Assembly (NCBI RefSeq): GCF_014698475.1
Contig: NZ_JACJTB010000003.1
Location: forward strand, 1-64,000
Source of the DNA: Nostoc spongiaeforme FACHB-130
GTDB taxonomy: Bacteria; Cyanobacteriota; Cyanobacteriia; Cyanobacteriales; Nostocaceae
DNA length: 64,000 bases
Direction: 5' to 3'
Of the stretch, positions 34,225 through 42,587 are shown piece after piece. How positions within the stretch are numbered: the first letter of the stretch is position 1; each line of letters starts with the position of its first letter. The notes below the pieces were generated by a model. The model worked only from the letters and a program-made list of their open reading frames with translations, did no database searches and was not told where the DNA came from. A program made the translations under genes and the position numbers.

Positions 34225-36816
34225 ATGACAGTGCATCAACGTGGTGTTGGGGAGACCGCTGATTTAATTATTGGTGTTCACAACCAAGAAAATCAACAAT
34301 TACAACCCAATTCAGCTCCTGTGGGTGCTCTTGCCAGAAGAAAAGGAACTATTTCTACTTTTCTTGCTCCCTTGACTCAGGACACTTTTAAACAAGTGGT
34401 GACTGAGGTTGAGCATAAGCTACAGATTGTACATCAAACCCTGTCAATGTTGGATTCTCACGGGTTTGAGACAATCCTGCAAGAAATGTTGCAGTCCATT
34501 ACCTTAAAAACTGGGGAATTATTAGGAGCAGACAGGACGACTATATTTTTGTTAGATGAAGAAAAACAAGAATTATGGTCAATCGTAGCTGCGGGGGAAG
34601 GCGATCGCTCCTTAGAAATTCGCATCCCAGCCGATAAAGGCATTGCGGGTGAAGTCGCCACCCTCAAACAAGTAGTTAATATTCCGTTTGATTTTTATAG
34701 CGACCCCCGGTCAATCTTTGCCCAAGCCCAAGAAAAAGTGACCGGCTACCGTACCTATACAATGCTGGCTTTGCCACTGTTAAATGAACAAGGGCAGTTA
34801 GTAGCAGTAGTGCAGTTACTGAACAAATTAAAGTCTATCCACGATATCAACGCCCCATTAGCAGAGCGAATTGATACCGTAGGTTTTACCCATAGCGACG
34901 AACAGTTATTTCAAGAATTTGCGCCTTCAATTCGCCTGATTTTAGAATCTTCGCGCTCTTTTTATATGGCGACGCAAAAACAAAGAGCGGCGGCGGCGTT
35001 GATGAAAGCCATCAAATCTTTGAGTCAAAGCAGTCTGGATTTAGAAGATACCCTGAAGCGGGTAATGGACGAAGCCAAGGAACTGATGAACGCCGATCGC
35101 AGTACCTTGTGGTTAATCGACCGCGATCGCCATGAATTATGGACGAAAATTACTCAAGATGACGGGACAAAAAGAGAATTGCGTGTACCCATCGGTAAAG
35201 GTTTTGCAGGGATAGTGGCTGCATCTGGCAAAACCCTAAATATTCCCTTTGATTTGTACGATAATCCCGACTCAGAAACTGCCAAAAAACTTGACCAACA
35301 AAATGGCTACCGTACCTGTAGCTTATTGTGTATGCCAGTGTTTAACGCCGATCAACAATTGATTGGTGTTACACAGTTGGTAAACAAAAAGAAATCGGGT
35401 GAATTTCCGCCGTATAATCCTGCTACTTGGCCAAAAGCGCCAGAATGCTTCCAAGCCAGCTTTGACCGCAACGACGAAGATTTTATGGAAGCTTTTAACA
35501 TTCAAGCGGGGGTGGCGCTGCAAAATGCTCAATTGTTTGCCACAGTTAAGCAACAAGAACAAATGCAGCGAGATATTTTGCGGAGTCTTTCTAATGGTGT
35601 CATTTCTACCGATAAATCAGGTTGTATTATTGCTGCCAATGAAAGTGCGAAACGCTTGCTAGGTGTAGAAGCCGAAGAACGTCTAGAAGGGAAATCAATT
35701 GATGAAGCGATCGCCATTAAAGAAGGCGACTTTAGCAAATGGTTTCAAGACGCTTTACACGGAGATGATATCAAACGCCGTCAGCAATATTATCCAGACC
35801 GCACGCTCATCAGCACTGGTACAGAACAAGAACAACACAGTATTAATTTATCAATTAACTCCATAGCCGATGTCAACGACCAACAGCAAGTCCGGGGTGC
35901 GTTGGTGGTTATGGAAGATATTAGTGATGAGAAACGCCTCAAGAGTACCATGTACCGCTACATGACTCAGGAATTAGCGGAAGAATTACTCAAGTTAGAT
36001 GATGCCAAATTAGGAGGCGATCGCAAAGAAGTTTCCATCTTGTTCTCTGATATTCGCGGCTACACCACTTTGACAGAAAACTTGGAAGCAGAAGAAGTGG
36101 TGAGTATGCTAAATGAATATTTTGAATCAATGGTAGAAGCCGTATTTAAACATAAAGGCACACTTGATAAATACATCGGTGATGCCATTATGGCTGTGTT
36201 TGGTTCACCTCTACCTTTAGAAGAACATGCTTGGATGGCGGTACAAACATCCATAGAAATGCGTCATCGGCTGCACGAATTTAACCAACGTCGTTACGCC
36301 GCAAATAAACCAAGAATTAATATTGGCATTGGCATTAATTCCGATACAGTTATTAGTGGCAATATCGGTTCAAGTAAGCGGATGGAATTTACCGCCATTG
36401 GTGATGGTGTTAACCTTGGTTCTCGCTTAGAAAGTGTCAGCAAACAATATGGTTGCGATATTATTTTGAGTGACAATACCTTTAAACCTTGCCAAGAATA
36501 TATTTGGGCGCGAGAATTAGATTACATTCGCGTCAAAGGTAGAAACGAACCAGTATCTATCTATGAATTAGTGGGTTTACGTTCTGACCCGATTCCCAGT
36601 GAAAAATTGCAAGTTATTGAACATTATCACAAAGGACGTGAGTATTATCTCAAGCGTCAGTTCACTTATGCGAGGGCTGAATTTGCCAAGGTTTTAGCAT
36701 TTGACAACCAAGATAAAGCCGCAATGTTACATCTTTTGCGTTGTCAGCATTGGCTACAATCACCCCCAACTGATTTCGATTGGGATGACGGCGTTTGGAC
36801 ATTTAATGAAAAGTAA
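34225..36816 (+). CDS. cyaB: Class III adenylate cyclase, GAF-GAF-PAS-cyclase-TPR-like (CyaB type)
   Basis: This 863-residue protein matches the layout and length of Anabaena CyaB1/CyaB2. Two GAF domains (about 75-240 and 260-445) each end with an N-K-...-F...DE motif, the cyclic-nucleotide-binding type. A PAS domain follows (about 455-580). The catalytic domain (about 595-790) has both metal aspartates (LFSDIRGYT and YIGDAIMAVFG), the substrate Lys in LDKYIGD, and FTAIGDGVNLGSRLE, where Thr replaces the usual Asp, placing it in class IIIb; such enzymes are stimulated by bicarbonate. A TPR-like tail ends the protein. Tandem GAFs sense cAMP and give positive feedback in CyaB1. Which of the two paralogues it is cannot be said. 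Confidence 0.92.
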   Translation: MTVHQRGVGETADLIIGVHNQENQQLQPNSAPVGALARRKGTISTFLAPLTQDTFKQVVTEVEHKLQIVHQTLSMLDSHGFETILQEMLQSITLKTGELLGADRTTIFLLDEEKQELWSIVAAGEGDRSLEIRIPADKGIAGEVATLKQVVNIPFDFYSDPRSIFAQAQEKVTGYRTYTMLALPLLNEQGQLVAVVQLLNKLKSIHDINAPLAERIDTVGFTHSDEQLFQEFAPSIRLILESSRSFYMATQKQRAAAALMKAIKSLSQSSLDLEDTLKRVMDEAKELMNADRSTLWLIDRDRHELWTKITQDDGTKRELRVPIGKGFAGIVAASGKTLNIPFDLYDNPDSETAKKLDQQNGYRTCSLLCMPVFNADQQLIGVTQLVNKKKSGEFPPYNPATWPKAPECFQASFDRNDEDFMEAFNIQAGVALQNAQLFATVKQQEQMQRDILRSLSNGVISTDKSGCIIAANESAKRLLGVEAEERLEGKSIDEAIAIKEGDFSKWFQDALHGDDIKRRQQYYPDRTLISTGTEQEQHSINLSINSIADVNDQQQVRGALVVMEDISDEKRLKSTMYRYMTQELAEELLKLDDAKLGGDRKEVSILFSDIRGYTTLTENLEAEEVVSMLNEYFESMVEAVFKHKGTLDKYIGDAIMAVFGSPLPLEEHAWMAVQTSIEMRHRLHEFNQRRYAANKPRINIGIGINSDTVISGNIGSSKRMEFTAIGDGVNLGSRLESVSKQYGCDIILSDNTFKPCQEYIWARELDYIRVKGRNEPVSIYELVGLRSDPIPSEKLQVIEHYHKGREYYLKRQFTYARAEFAKVLAFDNQDKAAMLHLLRCQHWLQSPPTDFDWDDGVWTFNEK

Positions 36817-36852
36817 AATTATCTGTATAATATGAGCAGATACACTCTATGT

Positions 36853-36881
36853 AGCAGTCCTATATATCAAATAGGACTGCT
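36853..36881. terminator. Hairpin downstream of the adenylate cyclase gene
   Basis: AGCAGTCCTAT and ATAGGACTGCT form an 11-bp perfect stem with a 7-nt loop, 37 nt after the stop codon. It is followed by ATTAAAAAC, so the U-tract is absent on the plus strand; a terminator role is likely but not certain. Confidence 0.5.
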
Positions 36882-36890
36882 ATTAAAAAC

Positions 36891-36920
36891 TGTAGAGACG
36901 TTGTATACAACATCTCTACA
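36891..36920. repeat. 30-bp palindrome TGTAGAGACGTTGTAT..., copy 1
   Basis: A near-perfect palindrome (one mismatch) reading TGTAGAGACGTTGTATACAA and onward. A perfect copy is at 53085-53114. Both lie just after a plus-strand gene and before the 3' end of a minus-strand gene, that is, between convergent genes. Confidence 0.75.
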
Positions 36921-37009
36921 ATCAGGCATTAATTACATATTCATAAAGAAATGGTATTAAAATCGCTGGTCAATTAAACTGAAATTATCAAATTTATTGT
37001 GTCATTAAT

Positions 37010-37930
37010 TTACTGATTCGTTGTATCTTTGTGTTGGCTTAACCAAGCTTCTAAATCTGCTACTGTGACAAAATCTAATAATGCTTCTCCCAGAGATTCT
37101 AATTGTTCAATAGATAATCTTTTAATTTGCTCGGTGAAAGATATCTCGACTTCTCCCAGCCGCCGATTTAACAGCCGCAGAATTAGTTGTTGCTCTCCTT
37201 GCTGTACACCTTCTTGTAAACCTTCTTGTCTAGCGCGTTCTCTATCTTCCTGATACAGTGGTGCTAATCTCATCACTAACTCCCGATCATCTGTTTCGAT
37301 ATTCTGGTTGATTCGCAAATTTTGTTGCAGGCTATAAAGTAATTCTAGCGTTACTCTCTGAAAGGGGTGATTTGCTGGTAGTGCGGTTAATTCATCAATC
37401 GCTCGTTGCTGTACTTTACCACGCCCCAGGATTCTCAGCCATAGTGTTTCGGGAATAGGTGGTAACTGATGAATTACGACTATAGCTGTTCGCAAATATT
37501 CAGGTAAAAAGTATACTCCCTCCACCCAATCTGATTTGAGAACTGCACCAAAACCAGCAAGAATTGTTTCTGATGCAGTGGGTGTGAGTATCCATTGTTG
37601 AGGAATTTCTAAGTCTGAGATTTTGCTTTTGCTGCGATTTGCTTCTCGCTGAATTGCCTTGTTTATTTCTAATGATTTTGATAGACAATCTTTAATTTCT
37701 TCGATGGATACTGGGTTGCGAAAGGGTTCAAAGATGGCTGGTGTTGTTGCCATTTTTCCTAATAATCCCAATGTGGCTAGATTAGCTGTTTGGTTGGGAA
37801 TTGGTGTAAATAACACATCGATTTCTCGCACTTCGGCTGCGACTCGGCTTGGTGCTTGGACTTGTCCGAATGGTTTGAGGAGTTCTTCTAAATAGTCTTT
37901 GGAGAATTGATCATGAATAAATCTCGTCAT
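37010..37930 (-). CDS. DUF4351 domain protein
   Basis: This 306-residue protein belongs to a cyanobacterial family related to Rpn/PDDEXK-type putative transposase-nucleases. The N-terminal half begins FIHDQFSKDYLEELLKPFGQ and has EVREIDVLFTP, where the acidic residues could be part of a nuclease site. A charged linker of RERARQEGLQEGVQQGEQQL leads to the C-terminal DUF4351 helix bundle (LILRLLNRRLGEVEISFTEQ). Family members are numerous in Nostocales. Cellular role unknown. Confidence 0.85.
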   Translation of the reverse strand: MTRFIHDQFSKDYLEELLKPFGQVQAPSRVAAEVREIDVLFTPIPNQTANLATLGLLGKMATTPAIFEPFRNPVSIEEIKDCLSKSLEINKAIQREANRSKSKISDLEIPQQWILTPTASETILAGFGAVLKSDWVEGVYFLPEYLRTAIVVIHQLPPIPETLWLRILGRGKVQQRAIDELTALPANHPFQRVTLELLYSLQQNLRINQNIETDDRELVMRLAPLYQEDRERARQEGLQEGVQQGEQQLILRLLNRRLGEVEISFTEQIKRLSIEQLESLGEALLDFVTVADLEAWLSQHKDTTNQ

Positions 37931-38252
37931 TATTTAAATGATTTACGCCGGATAATGTCTGTTATTTTACCGTACTTAGTACTGAGTGCTGAGTGCTGAG
38001 TAAGAAAAAGAGGAAGGAAGCACTTTCGCACTCGGTAAATGCCCCGCCCGACGTTAAGCGGAATCTTATAATCAGGAGAAGGTTGATACCACGATGAATT
38101 GTGGGCGGTCTTTTAACTCAGCACTCAGCACTTTCAACTCAGCACTCTTCATCAAAGCGATCGCCCTCCATAATCACAAAAGATATCTGATGGCGATCGC
38201 TGGTAAATTAAACGTAAATTATCAAGCTTATTTATTAATTGATAACGATTTT

Positions 38253-38828
38253 CTAGCGCCAGAAACCAGGCCGCCAAACTGAGTCACCGCTATTGTAAAA
38301 GTGTAATCTGCCATAACCTAAAAATTGTCCGTGGGATTTTTCACCTGTAGGAAAAGCCGTGACTCCAAACAGATAAACACCACTACTGCGGGGATTTTGC
38401 CAGGGTTTTAAACCAATGGTAATGGTTTTACCGGGAGACACTGGCGGCTCAAATGTCAGAGTGACTGTTCTGGTTTTGCTATCAGTTGTTACAGTTTGTA
38501 ATGCTACCTTTTGTCCTTTACCAGAAGGTTTACCTTCAAAAGCCACACTATCGTTTAAATCAAAAGTAATATTGTCTACACCTTCATGCTGATTAATTGC
38601 TAGGCGTTGTAGTGGTTCACCTGCATTTTCTGGCAAACTGATTGTAAAGTAATATGTCGCACCCCAGGCGTAAATCTCCTTATAAGTAGTGATGGCATTA
38701 ACTAAACGGGGTGGTTGTGCAAAATACACTGTGCCATCTTGTAATTGAATGGCGTAACTTGGCAGCAGATAGCCCTTGATTAAGGTTATGCTGGCGATCG
38801 CTGCACCCAACAATACTCTAGGACGCAT
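38253..38828 (-). CDS. DUF2808 domain secreted protein
   Basis: This 191-residue protein has a signal peptide (about 1-27, VLLGAAIASITLIKGYLLPS) and a DUF2808 domain: IQLQDGTVYFAQPPRL, then YYFTISLPENAGEPLQRL, and FEPPVSPGKTITIGLKPWQN. The family is nearly confined to cyanobacteria, is rich in beta strands and exported; no molecular function is established that I know of. It is a single gene, followed in the other direction by a GAGTGCT-type repeat array (37978-38147). Confidence 0.87.
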   Translation of the reverse strand: MRPRVLLGAAIASITLIKGYLLPSYAIQLQDGTVYFAQPPRLVNAITTYKEIYAWGATYYFTISLPENAGEPLQRLAINQHEGVDNITFDLNDSVAFEGKPSGKGQKVALQTVTTDSKTRTVTLTFEPPVSPGKTITIGLKPWQNPRSSGVYLFGVTAFPTGEKSHGQFLGYGRLHFYNSGDSVWRPGFWR

Positions 38829-39060
38829 AAATTTTTGGGATGGTTACTTAATTAATATTGTAAGTTGAGTGCGTCTTGCCTGTATTATTTCCATCATCTT
38901 CAGTATTAAACAAGCACAACGATAGAGGTTTTTATTACATCTTTGTTACTTATTTCTGCTCTTAGTTAATACTATTTTGCAAAATTTAATTGATATTTGT
39001 TGTCAAAGTTACTCTTAAAGTTAGAAACTAAGAGTAAAAGCACAGCAATTATTTCGTATT

Positions 39061-39552
39061 ATGAATACACTTTCTACATTTGCATTCAAGCGGTCAATTT
39101 GGCAACCCGCCATTATGTTGACCTTGGGTTTTTGGTTAAGTGCTAGTCTGATTTTAGATTGGGTAATAATGCCTACGCTTTATTTTTCTGGCATGATGAA
39201 CGAAGGTAGTTTTACTACAGCAGGCTACGCAATTTTCTGGAATTTTAATCGCATAGAATTGTTATCTGCGGCGATCGTTTTAACTGGTGTATTGGCTTTA
39301 AGTAAAACTCAACATAACTGGCATCCCAATACTATTGTGTTTGCTGTTATTCTGCTCACAGTATCTCTACTAGAAACTTATTTTTTAACTCCCAATATGT
39401 GCGCTGCTGGAGTTCATCTCAATTTGTTTGCAACATCCACAATTCCCGCAGCAATGGATTTATTACATGGTGGTTACTGGGTGTTAGATGCAGTCAAGCT
39501 GCTAATCGGCGGAATATTGTTAGGCCAATGCTGGCGGATGCAGGCTGAATGA
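39061..39552 (+). CDS. Four-helix membrane protein of unknown function
   Basis: This 163-residue protein has four hydrophobic segments, about 16-38, 62-80, 93-110 and 136-157. The first includes MLTLGFWLSASLILDWVIMP. I see no catalytic or metal-binding motif and cannot name the family. It is convergent with the GDT1-type pair across a good terminator. Confidence 0.7.
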   Translation: MNTLSTFAFKRSIWQPAIMLTLGFWLSASLILDWVIMPTLYFSGMMNEGSFTTAGYAIFWNFNRIELLSAAIVLTGVLALSKTQHNWHPNTIVFAVILLTVSLLETYFLTPNMCAAGVHLNLFATSTIPAAMDLLHGGYWVLDAVKLLIGGILLGQCWRMQAE

Positions 39553-39635
39553 TAGGGAATTGGGAGTAAGAAACTCACTTCAATATTGTCTTTGAATTGA
39601 AAAACTAATCCGTCAGTGAAAATTGAAGGTGAAAA

Positions 39636-39664
39636 AACCCCAGCTTTTTTAAAAAACTGGGGTT
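39636..39664. terminator. Bidirectional terminator
   Basis: AACCCCAG and CTGGGGTT form the base of a stem extended by CTTTTTTAAAAAA inside. It is preceded by A residues and followed by CTCATTTTTT, so it can serve both the plus-strand membrane-protein gene and the minus-strand GDT1 gene. Confidence 0.7.
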
Positions 39665-39727
39665 CTCATTTTTTAGTTAAAATTTACAGCAGGTTGCAAC
39701 TAAATGAGGTAAATAACCGGAGAATGT

Positions 39728-40021
39728 TTATTCCGATTCGGCTGATTCTTCATGGTTAAAAAATAATAATCTTGCAGCCAGAATCGCAAAACCTACAGCC
39801 GCGATCGCTTTTAATATCCGAGTGGGTAATAACTCTGCAACTGCACCACCAGCCAATGAGCCTAAAAGGCTAGTTAATAACAACGCGCCTGCTGTACCAA
39901 AAAAGATAGCTTTTTGAGATTGACCACGACTAGAAAGTGCGATCGCAGCTAACTGGCTTTTGTCACCTAATTCTGATAAAAAAACTGTAATAAAGCTTAG
40001 TCCTAAAAGATGCCAATCCAT
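39728..40021 (-). CDS. Half-size UPF0016 (GDT1/TMEM165) cation exchanger subunit, second gene
   Basis: The likely start is ATG 40021 (MDWHLLGLSFITVFLSELGD); an in-frame codon 60 bp upstream overlaps the preceding gene. The 97-residue product has three membrane helices and one copy of the family motif E-x-G-D-K-S (SELGDKSQLAAIAL). Full-size members such as Synechocystis Mnx or yeast Gdt1 carry two such motifs in six helices and exchange Mn2+ or Ca2+ for H+. Here the two halves are separate genes, so a heterodimer with the product of the upstream gene is expected. Such split proteins have been described in Anabaena as manganese exporters. Confidence 0.88.
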   Translation of the reverse strand: MDWHLLGLSFITVFLSELGDKSQLAAIALSSRGQSQKAIFFGTAGALLLTSLLGSLAGGAVAELLPTRILKAIAAVGFAILAARLLFFNHEESAESE

Positions 40022-40064
40022 AATGTTAAGGGGAGTAGGGAATGGGAAGTGGGGAGTATAGGAA

Positions 40065-40481
40065 TTAACCTTGCAATACATCCCAAAACAGCATGACGGA
40101 AATTAACAGCAACATAACTCCGGCTGATTTTTCTACAGTTTTGGGACTGAGGCGGCTAGATATCCAACTTCCCAAAAGTACACCTAGTAAACTGGTGCTG
40201 ATTAATGCAGCCGCAGACCCTAGAAACACTACCCAAGGTGCGTGAGATTCTGCACTCATTAATAAAGTGGATAGCTGGGTTTTATCCCCAATTTCTGCGA
40301 GGAATATCGTCACGAATGTTGTGCTGAAAACAACAAACGCTGATTCCCGCTTTTTGGGAATTTCAGTGATTACAGGTTGCAGAGGCTCAATAGTTGCAAT
40401 ATCCAGTTGAGATTTATTGTTTTCTTTTAATTCTGGTAGGTCTTTCGCAGAAATTACCACAGGTGCAGTGTCAAGTTTCAC
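40065..40481 (-). CDS. Half-size UPF0016 (GDT1/TMEM165) cation exchanger subunit, first gene
   Basis: This 138-residue protein begins at a GTG. About 45 hydrophilic residues precede three membrane helices. It carries the other family motif, AEIGDKTQLSTLLM, in the first helix. It lies 43 bp upstream of the second half gene on the same strand, so the two are probably one operon and form a heteromeric Mn2+ (or Ca2+) exporter in the plasma or thylakoid membrane. The hydrophilic N-terminal extension is absent from the partner. No riboswitch such as yybP-ykoY is evident in the short upstream region. Confidence 0.88.
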   Translation of the reverse strand: MKLDTAPVVISAKDLPELKENNKSQLDIATIEPLQPVITEIPKKRESAFVVFSTTFVTIFLAEIGDKTQLSTLLMSAESHAPWVVFLGSAAALISTSLLGVLLGSWISSRLSPKTVEKSAGVMLLLISVMLFWDVLQG

Positions 40482-40627
40482 AGGCAGTATTTTTGTTACT
40501 AGGAGTTTTTCATATTCTTCTCATTTTCTCAGATTGTTGTCATAAATTGCAACTATTTTGCTTGAATATATGGCAACAGTAAAATAGTTACAAGAAGTGA
40601 TACCATTAATTGGTTGCAATAAATGTT

Positions 40628-40882
40628 ATGGAACGTGAAGCTTTAACAATCCGTTTTCCCTCTGAATTACTTGCCAAAGCCAGAAAACTCAAAGATGATG
40701 GGGAATCGTTCAATGATTTAATAGTTGAGGCTTTAGAACGAGAGGTAAAACGCCGGCGCGGATGGGCTGCACATCAACGAATTCTCGCCCGTAGCGAAAT
40801 CGTCAAAGCCAAAACAGGTATACAACCAGCCTCTACAGATTTGATTCGCAGCCTGAGAGAGGATAAGGGGCGATGTGACTAG
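40628..40882 (+). CDS. VapB-like ribbon-helix-helix antitoxin
   Basis: This 84-residue protein (ATG 40628; a TTG at 40610 is also in frame) starts with an RHH core: EALTIRFPSELLAKARKLKD, then GESFNDLIVEALEREVKRRR. A basic C-terminal tail follows. It overlaps the PIN-domain gene by eight bases, the normal antitoxin-toxin order. RHH antitoxins bind their operon promoter and wrap the toxin with the C-terminal part. Confidence 0.8.
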   Translation: MEREALTIRFPSELLAKARKLKDDGESFNDLIVEALEREVKRRRGWAAHQRILARSEIVKAKTGIQPASTDLIRSLREDKGRCD

Positions 40883-41306
40883 AGTTTTGTGTATAGATAC
40901 TAGTGTTTGGATTCCCTACCTTGTCCCAGAAGCTAATCAAGCACAAGCAATAACGTTAATAGCAGAAGCGTTAAGCTTGAATATCCGCTTAGTAGCTCCC
41001 GCTTTTGCTTGGGCAGAGGTTGGTTCTGTATTACGTAAGAAAACACGAATGGGATTCATTACCGCAGAGGAAGCACTAGGTTTTTTTGAAGACTTCTGCG
41101 AACTTCCGATTGATTATCTTGAAGAAGAAACAATTCGGTTAAAAAGTTGGGAAATTGCGGAGAAATACCAATTATCAACTCTTTATGATGCCGCATTTCT
41201 CGCTTGTGCTGAGATGACATCTGCTGAGTTTTGGACTGCTGACGCTGCACTGATTAGACAACTTACACCAAGACCGTCTTATTTGCAGGAACTTGGGGAA
41301 ATATAA
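40875..41306 (+). CDS. PIN-domain ribonuclease toxin, VapC-like
   Basis: This 143-residue protein starts at a GTG inside the antitoxin gene. The PIN acidic site is complete: CIDTSVWIPYL (Asp8), the glutamate of WAEVGSVLR, TLYDAAFLACAE, and WTADAALIRQL. Such proteins are Mg2+-dependent RNases that cut tRNA or rRNA and stop growth when freed from the antitoxin. It belongs to the VapC group by context. Confidence 0.87.
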   Translation: MTRVLCIDTSVWIPYLVPEANQAQAITLIAEALSLNIRLVAPAFAWAEVGSVLRKKTRMGFITAEEALGFFEDFCELPIDYLEEETIRLKSWEIAEKYQLSTLYDAAFLACAEMTSAEFWTADAALIRQLTPRPSYLQELGEI

Positions 41307-41341
41307 AAGTTTTCAATCTAGATAAATTACAATATCTCATA

Positions 41342-41665
41342 TTAATTTTTCACAAAATAATGCTTTTTAAAGTAATCAATTGCTTCTCTAGGGGAATAAT
41401 TATAATGAGATTCTTGTATCCAGTCATGGAATTTATTAGCGTCTCCTTTCAAAACTTCAAAGTAATGAATTCTTAGTGCTACTCTAAATGGCATTTCATG
41501 GTGGTAAAAATCATCATCATGTATTTTTAAATTTTTTTCATAGTAGCTGTTTACAATTCCTACGGCTGAGTCATCTGTATGAAAAAAGTATTTCTTGAGA
41601 CACCAGATAACTATTTGAAATAAGCGCACAGTGTCTTCATCGGTCTGGAATGAGAAACTAACCAT
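41342..41665 (-). CDS. Hypothetical protein
   Basis: I chose ATG 41665, preceded by GGGAG at seven nt; longer in-frame starts exist at 41704 and 41752. The 107-residue product is helical and charged, with FQTDEDTVRLFQIVIWCLKK and REAIDYFKKHYFVKN at the end. I do not recognise the family. There is no signal or membrane segment. It lies right after the toxin gene, convergent with it. Confidence 0.6.
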   Translation of the reverse strand: MVSFSFQTDEDTVRLFQIVIWCLKKYFFHTDDSAVGIVNSYYEKNLKIHDDDFYHHEMPFRVALRIHYFEVLKGDANKFHDWIQESHYNYSPREAIDYFKKHYFVKN

Positions 41666-41926
41666 TAAATACTCCCGTTCAATAACAGAGTACGATCGCC
41701 TCATCCGTAGATTGGATAGAACGAAGTTATGAAAAAACTGCAAAACTTTCAACTAGCAAAATATCTCAATTCAAACAGTAAAATTCCACAATATTTTCTC
41801 AAAACATCATGATTGGGTGTTGGGTTACGGCGCGATATACATTTACCATGTTGCTGCGAATATTTCTGGTGCGCCTCCACCCAACCTACAAAAGATGTTG
41901 TAGATTAGAATCAAGTTCACATAAGT

Positions 41927-42277
41927 TTAAATTCCCACAGCTTTGTCGAAGCGTAGCATTTCTAAAGAGCGATCGCCATATACCCCTTCAATCTGTTGGC
42001 GACAGCAATCTATGGCAAAATCATTCAGTTCTTCTGGCTCAATCCCATACATATCTTGAAATGCTTCTGCTTCTACCCGGCAAAAACGCGGACGATTGGG
42101 GTAAATCTGGCATTCTCTCGTGGTATGGTCGAAATTAATACACCAACCGTCTTCGCCTACCATACTCAGGTACAGTTTCAACTCTTCCGGCGTGAGATAT
42201 TCATCTAAGTCGGGACGGTCGTTAGGGTCGAGATTACAGCAGGCTCCACATTGCTTGACACATTGCCAGTTTGCCAT
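41927..42277 (-). CDS. YkgJ-family cysteine-cluster protein
   Basis: This 116-residue protein has the cysteine pattern of the YkgJ/CxxCxxCC family: CVKQCGACCNLDPNDRP near the N-terminus, then CINFDHTTRECQIYPNRPRF followed by CRVE, and CCRQQ. The family is predicted to bind zinc or an iron-sulfur cluster. No enzymatic role is known. Single gene. Confidence 0.87.
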   Translation of the reverse strand: MANWQCVKQCGACCNLDPNDRPDLDEYLTPEELKLYLSMVGEDGWCINFDHTTRECQIYPNRPRFCRVEAEAFQDMYGIEPEELNDFAIDCCRQQIEGVYGDRSLEMLRFDKAVGI

Positions 42278-42407
42278 TTTGTGTTTTTTCCTATAATTTT
42301 GTTAAGTAAATTAAAAATCACACACCGTTCCCGGATATGATCAATTGCGGGTTTTGCAACTGATTGATTATCGAACTTTTTAAGACAATTGGGAGGAAAG
42401 AGAAAAA

Positions 42408-42542
42408 ATGTTAGACGGTATTATTAGCACTTTCACCAGCATCAACTGGGAAGTTATTTTCCAACTGCTTTCTGTTGCATTAATTGTCATTGCTGGCCCT
42501 GCTGTAATTTTTGTCTTGGCTTTTCGCAACGGCAACCTGTAA
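42408..42542 (+). CDS. psb30: Photosystem II protein Psb30 (Ycf12)
   Basis: A 44-residue protein with one membrane helix, starting [20 protein letters not shown] and ending [17 protein letters not shown]. The ending closely resembles Ycf12/Psb30 of other cyanobacteria (GP-hydrophobic-R-x-GNL). Psb30 is a low-mass subunit at the edge of the photosystem II core near PsbJ and cytochrome b559. A strong GGGAGG site lies about eight nt before the ATG. It is a stand-alone gene. Confidence 0.9.
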   Translation: MLDGIISTFTSINWEVIFQLLSVALIVIAGPAVIFVLAFRNGNL

Positions 42543-42587
42543 GAGTGTAAAGTGCTGAGTGCTGAGTGCTGAGTGAAACATCAGTAT

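Noticed and set aside
38094-38282. 62-codon frame between DUF4351 and DUF2808 genes
   Set aside because: Includes GAGTGCT-type repeats and overlaps the end of the DUF2808 gene.
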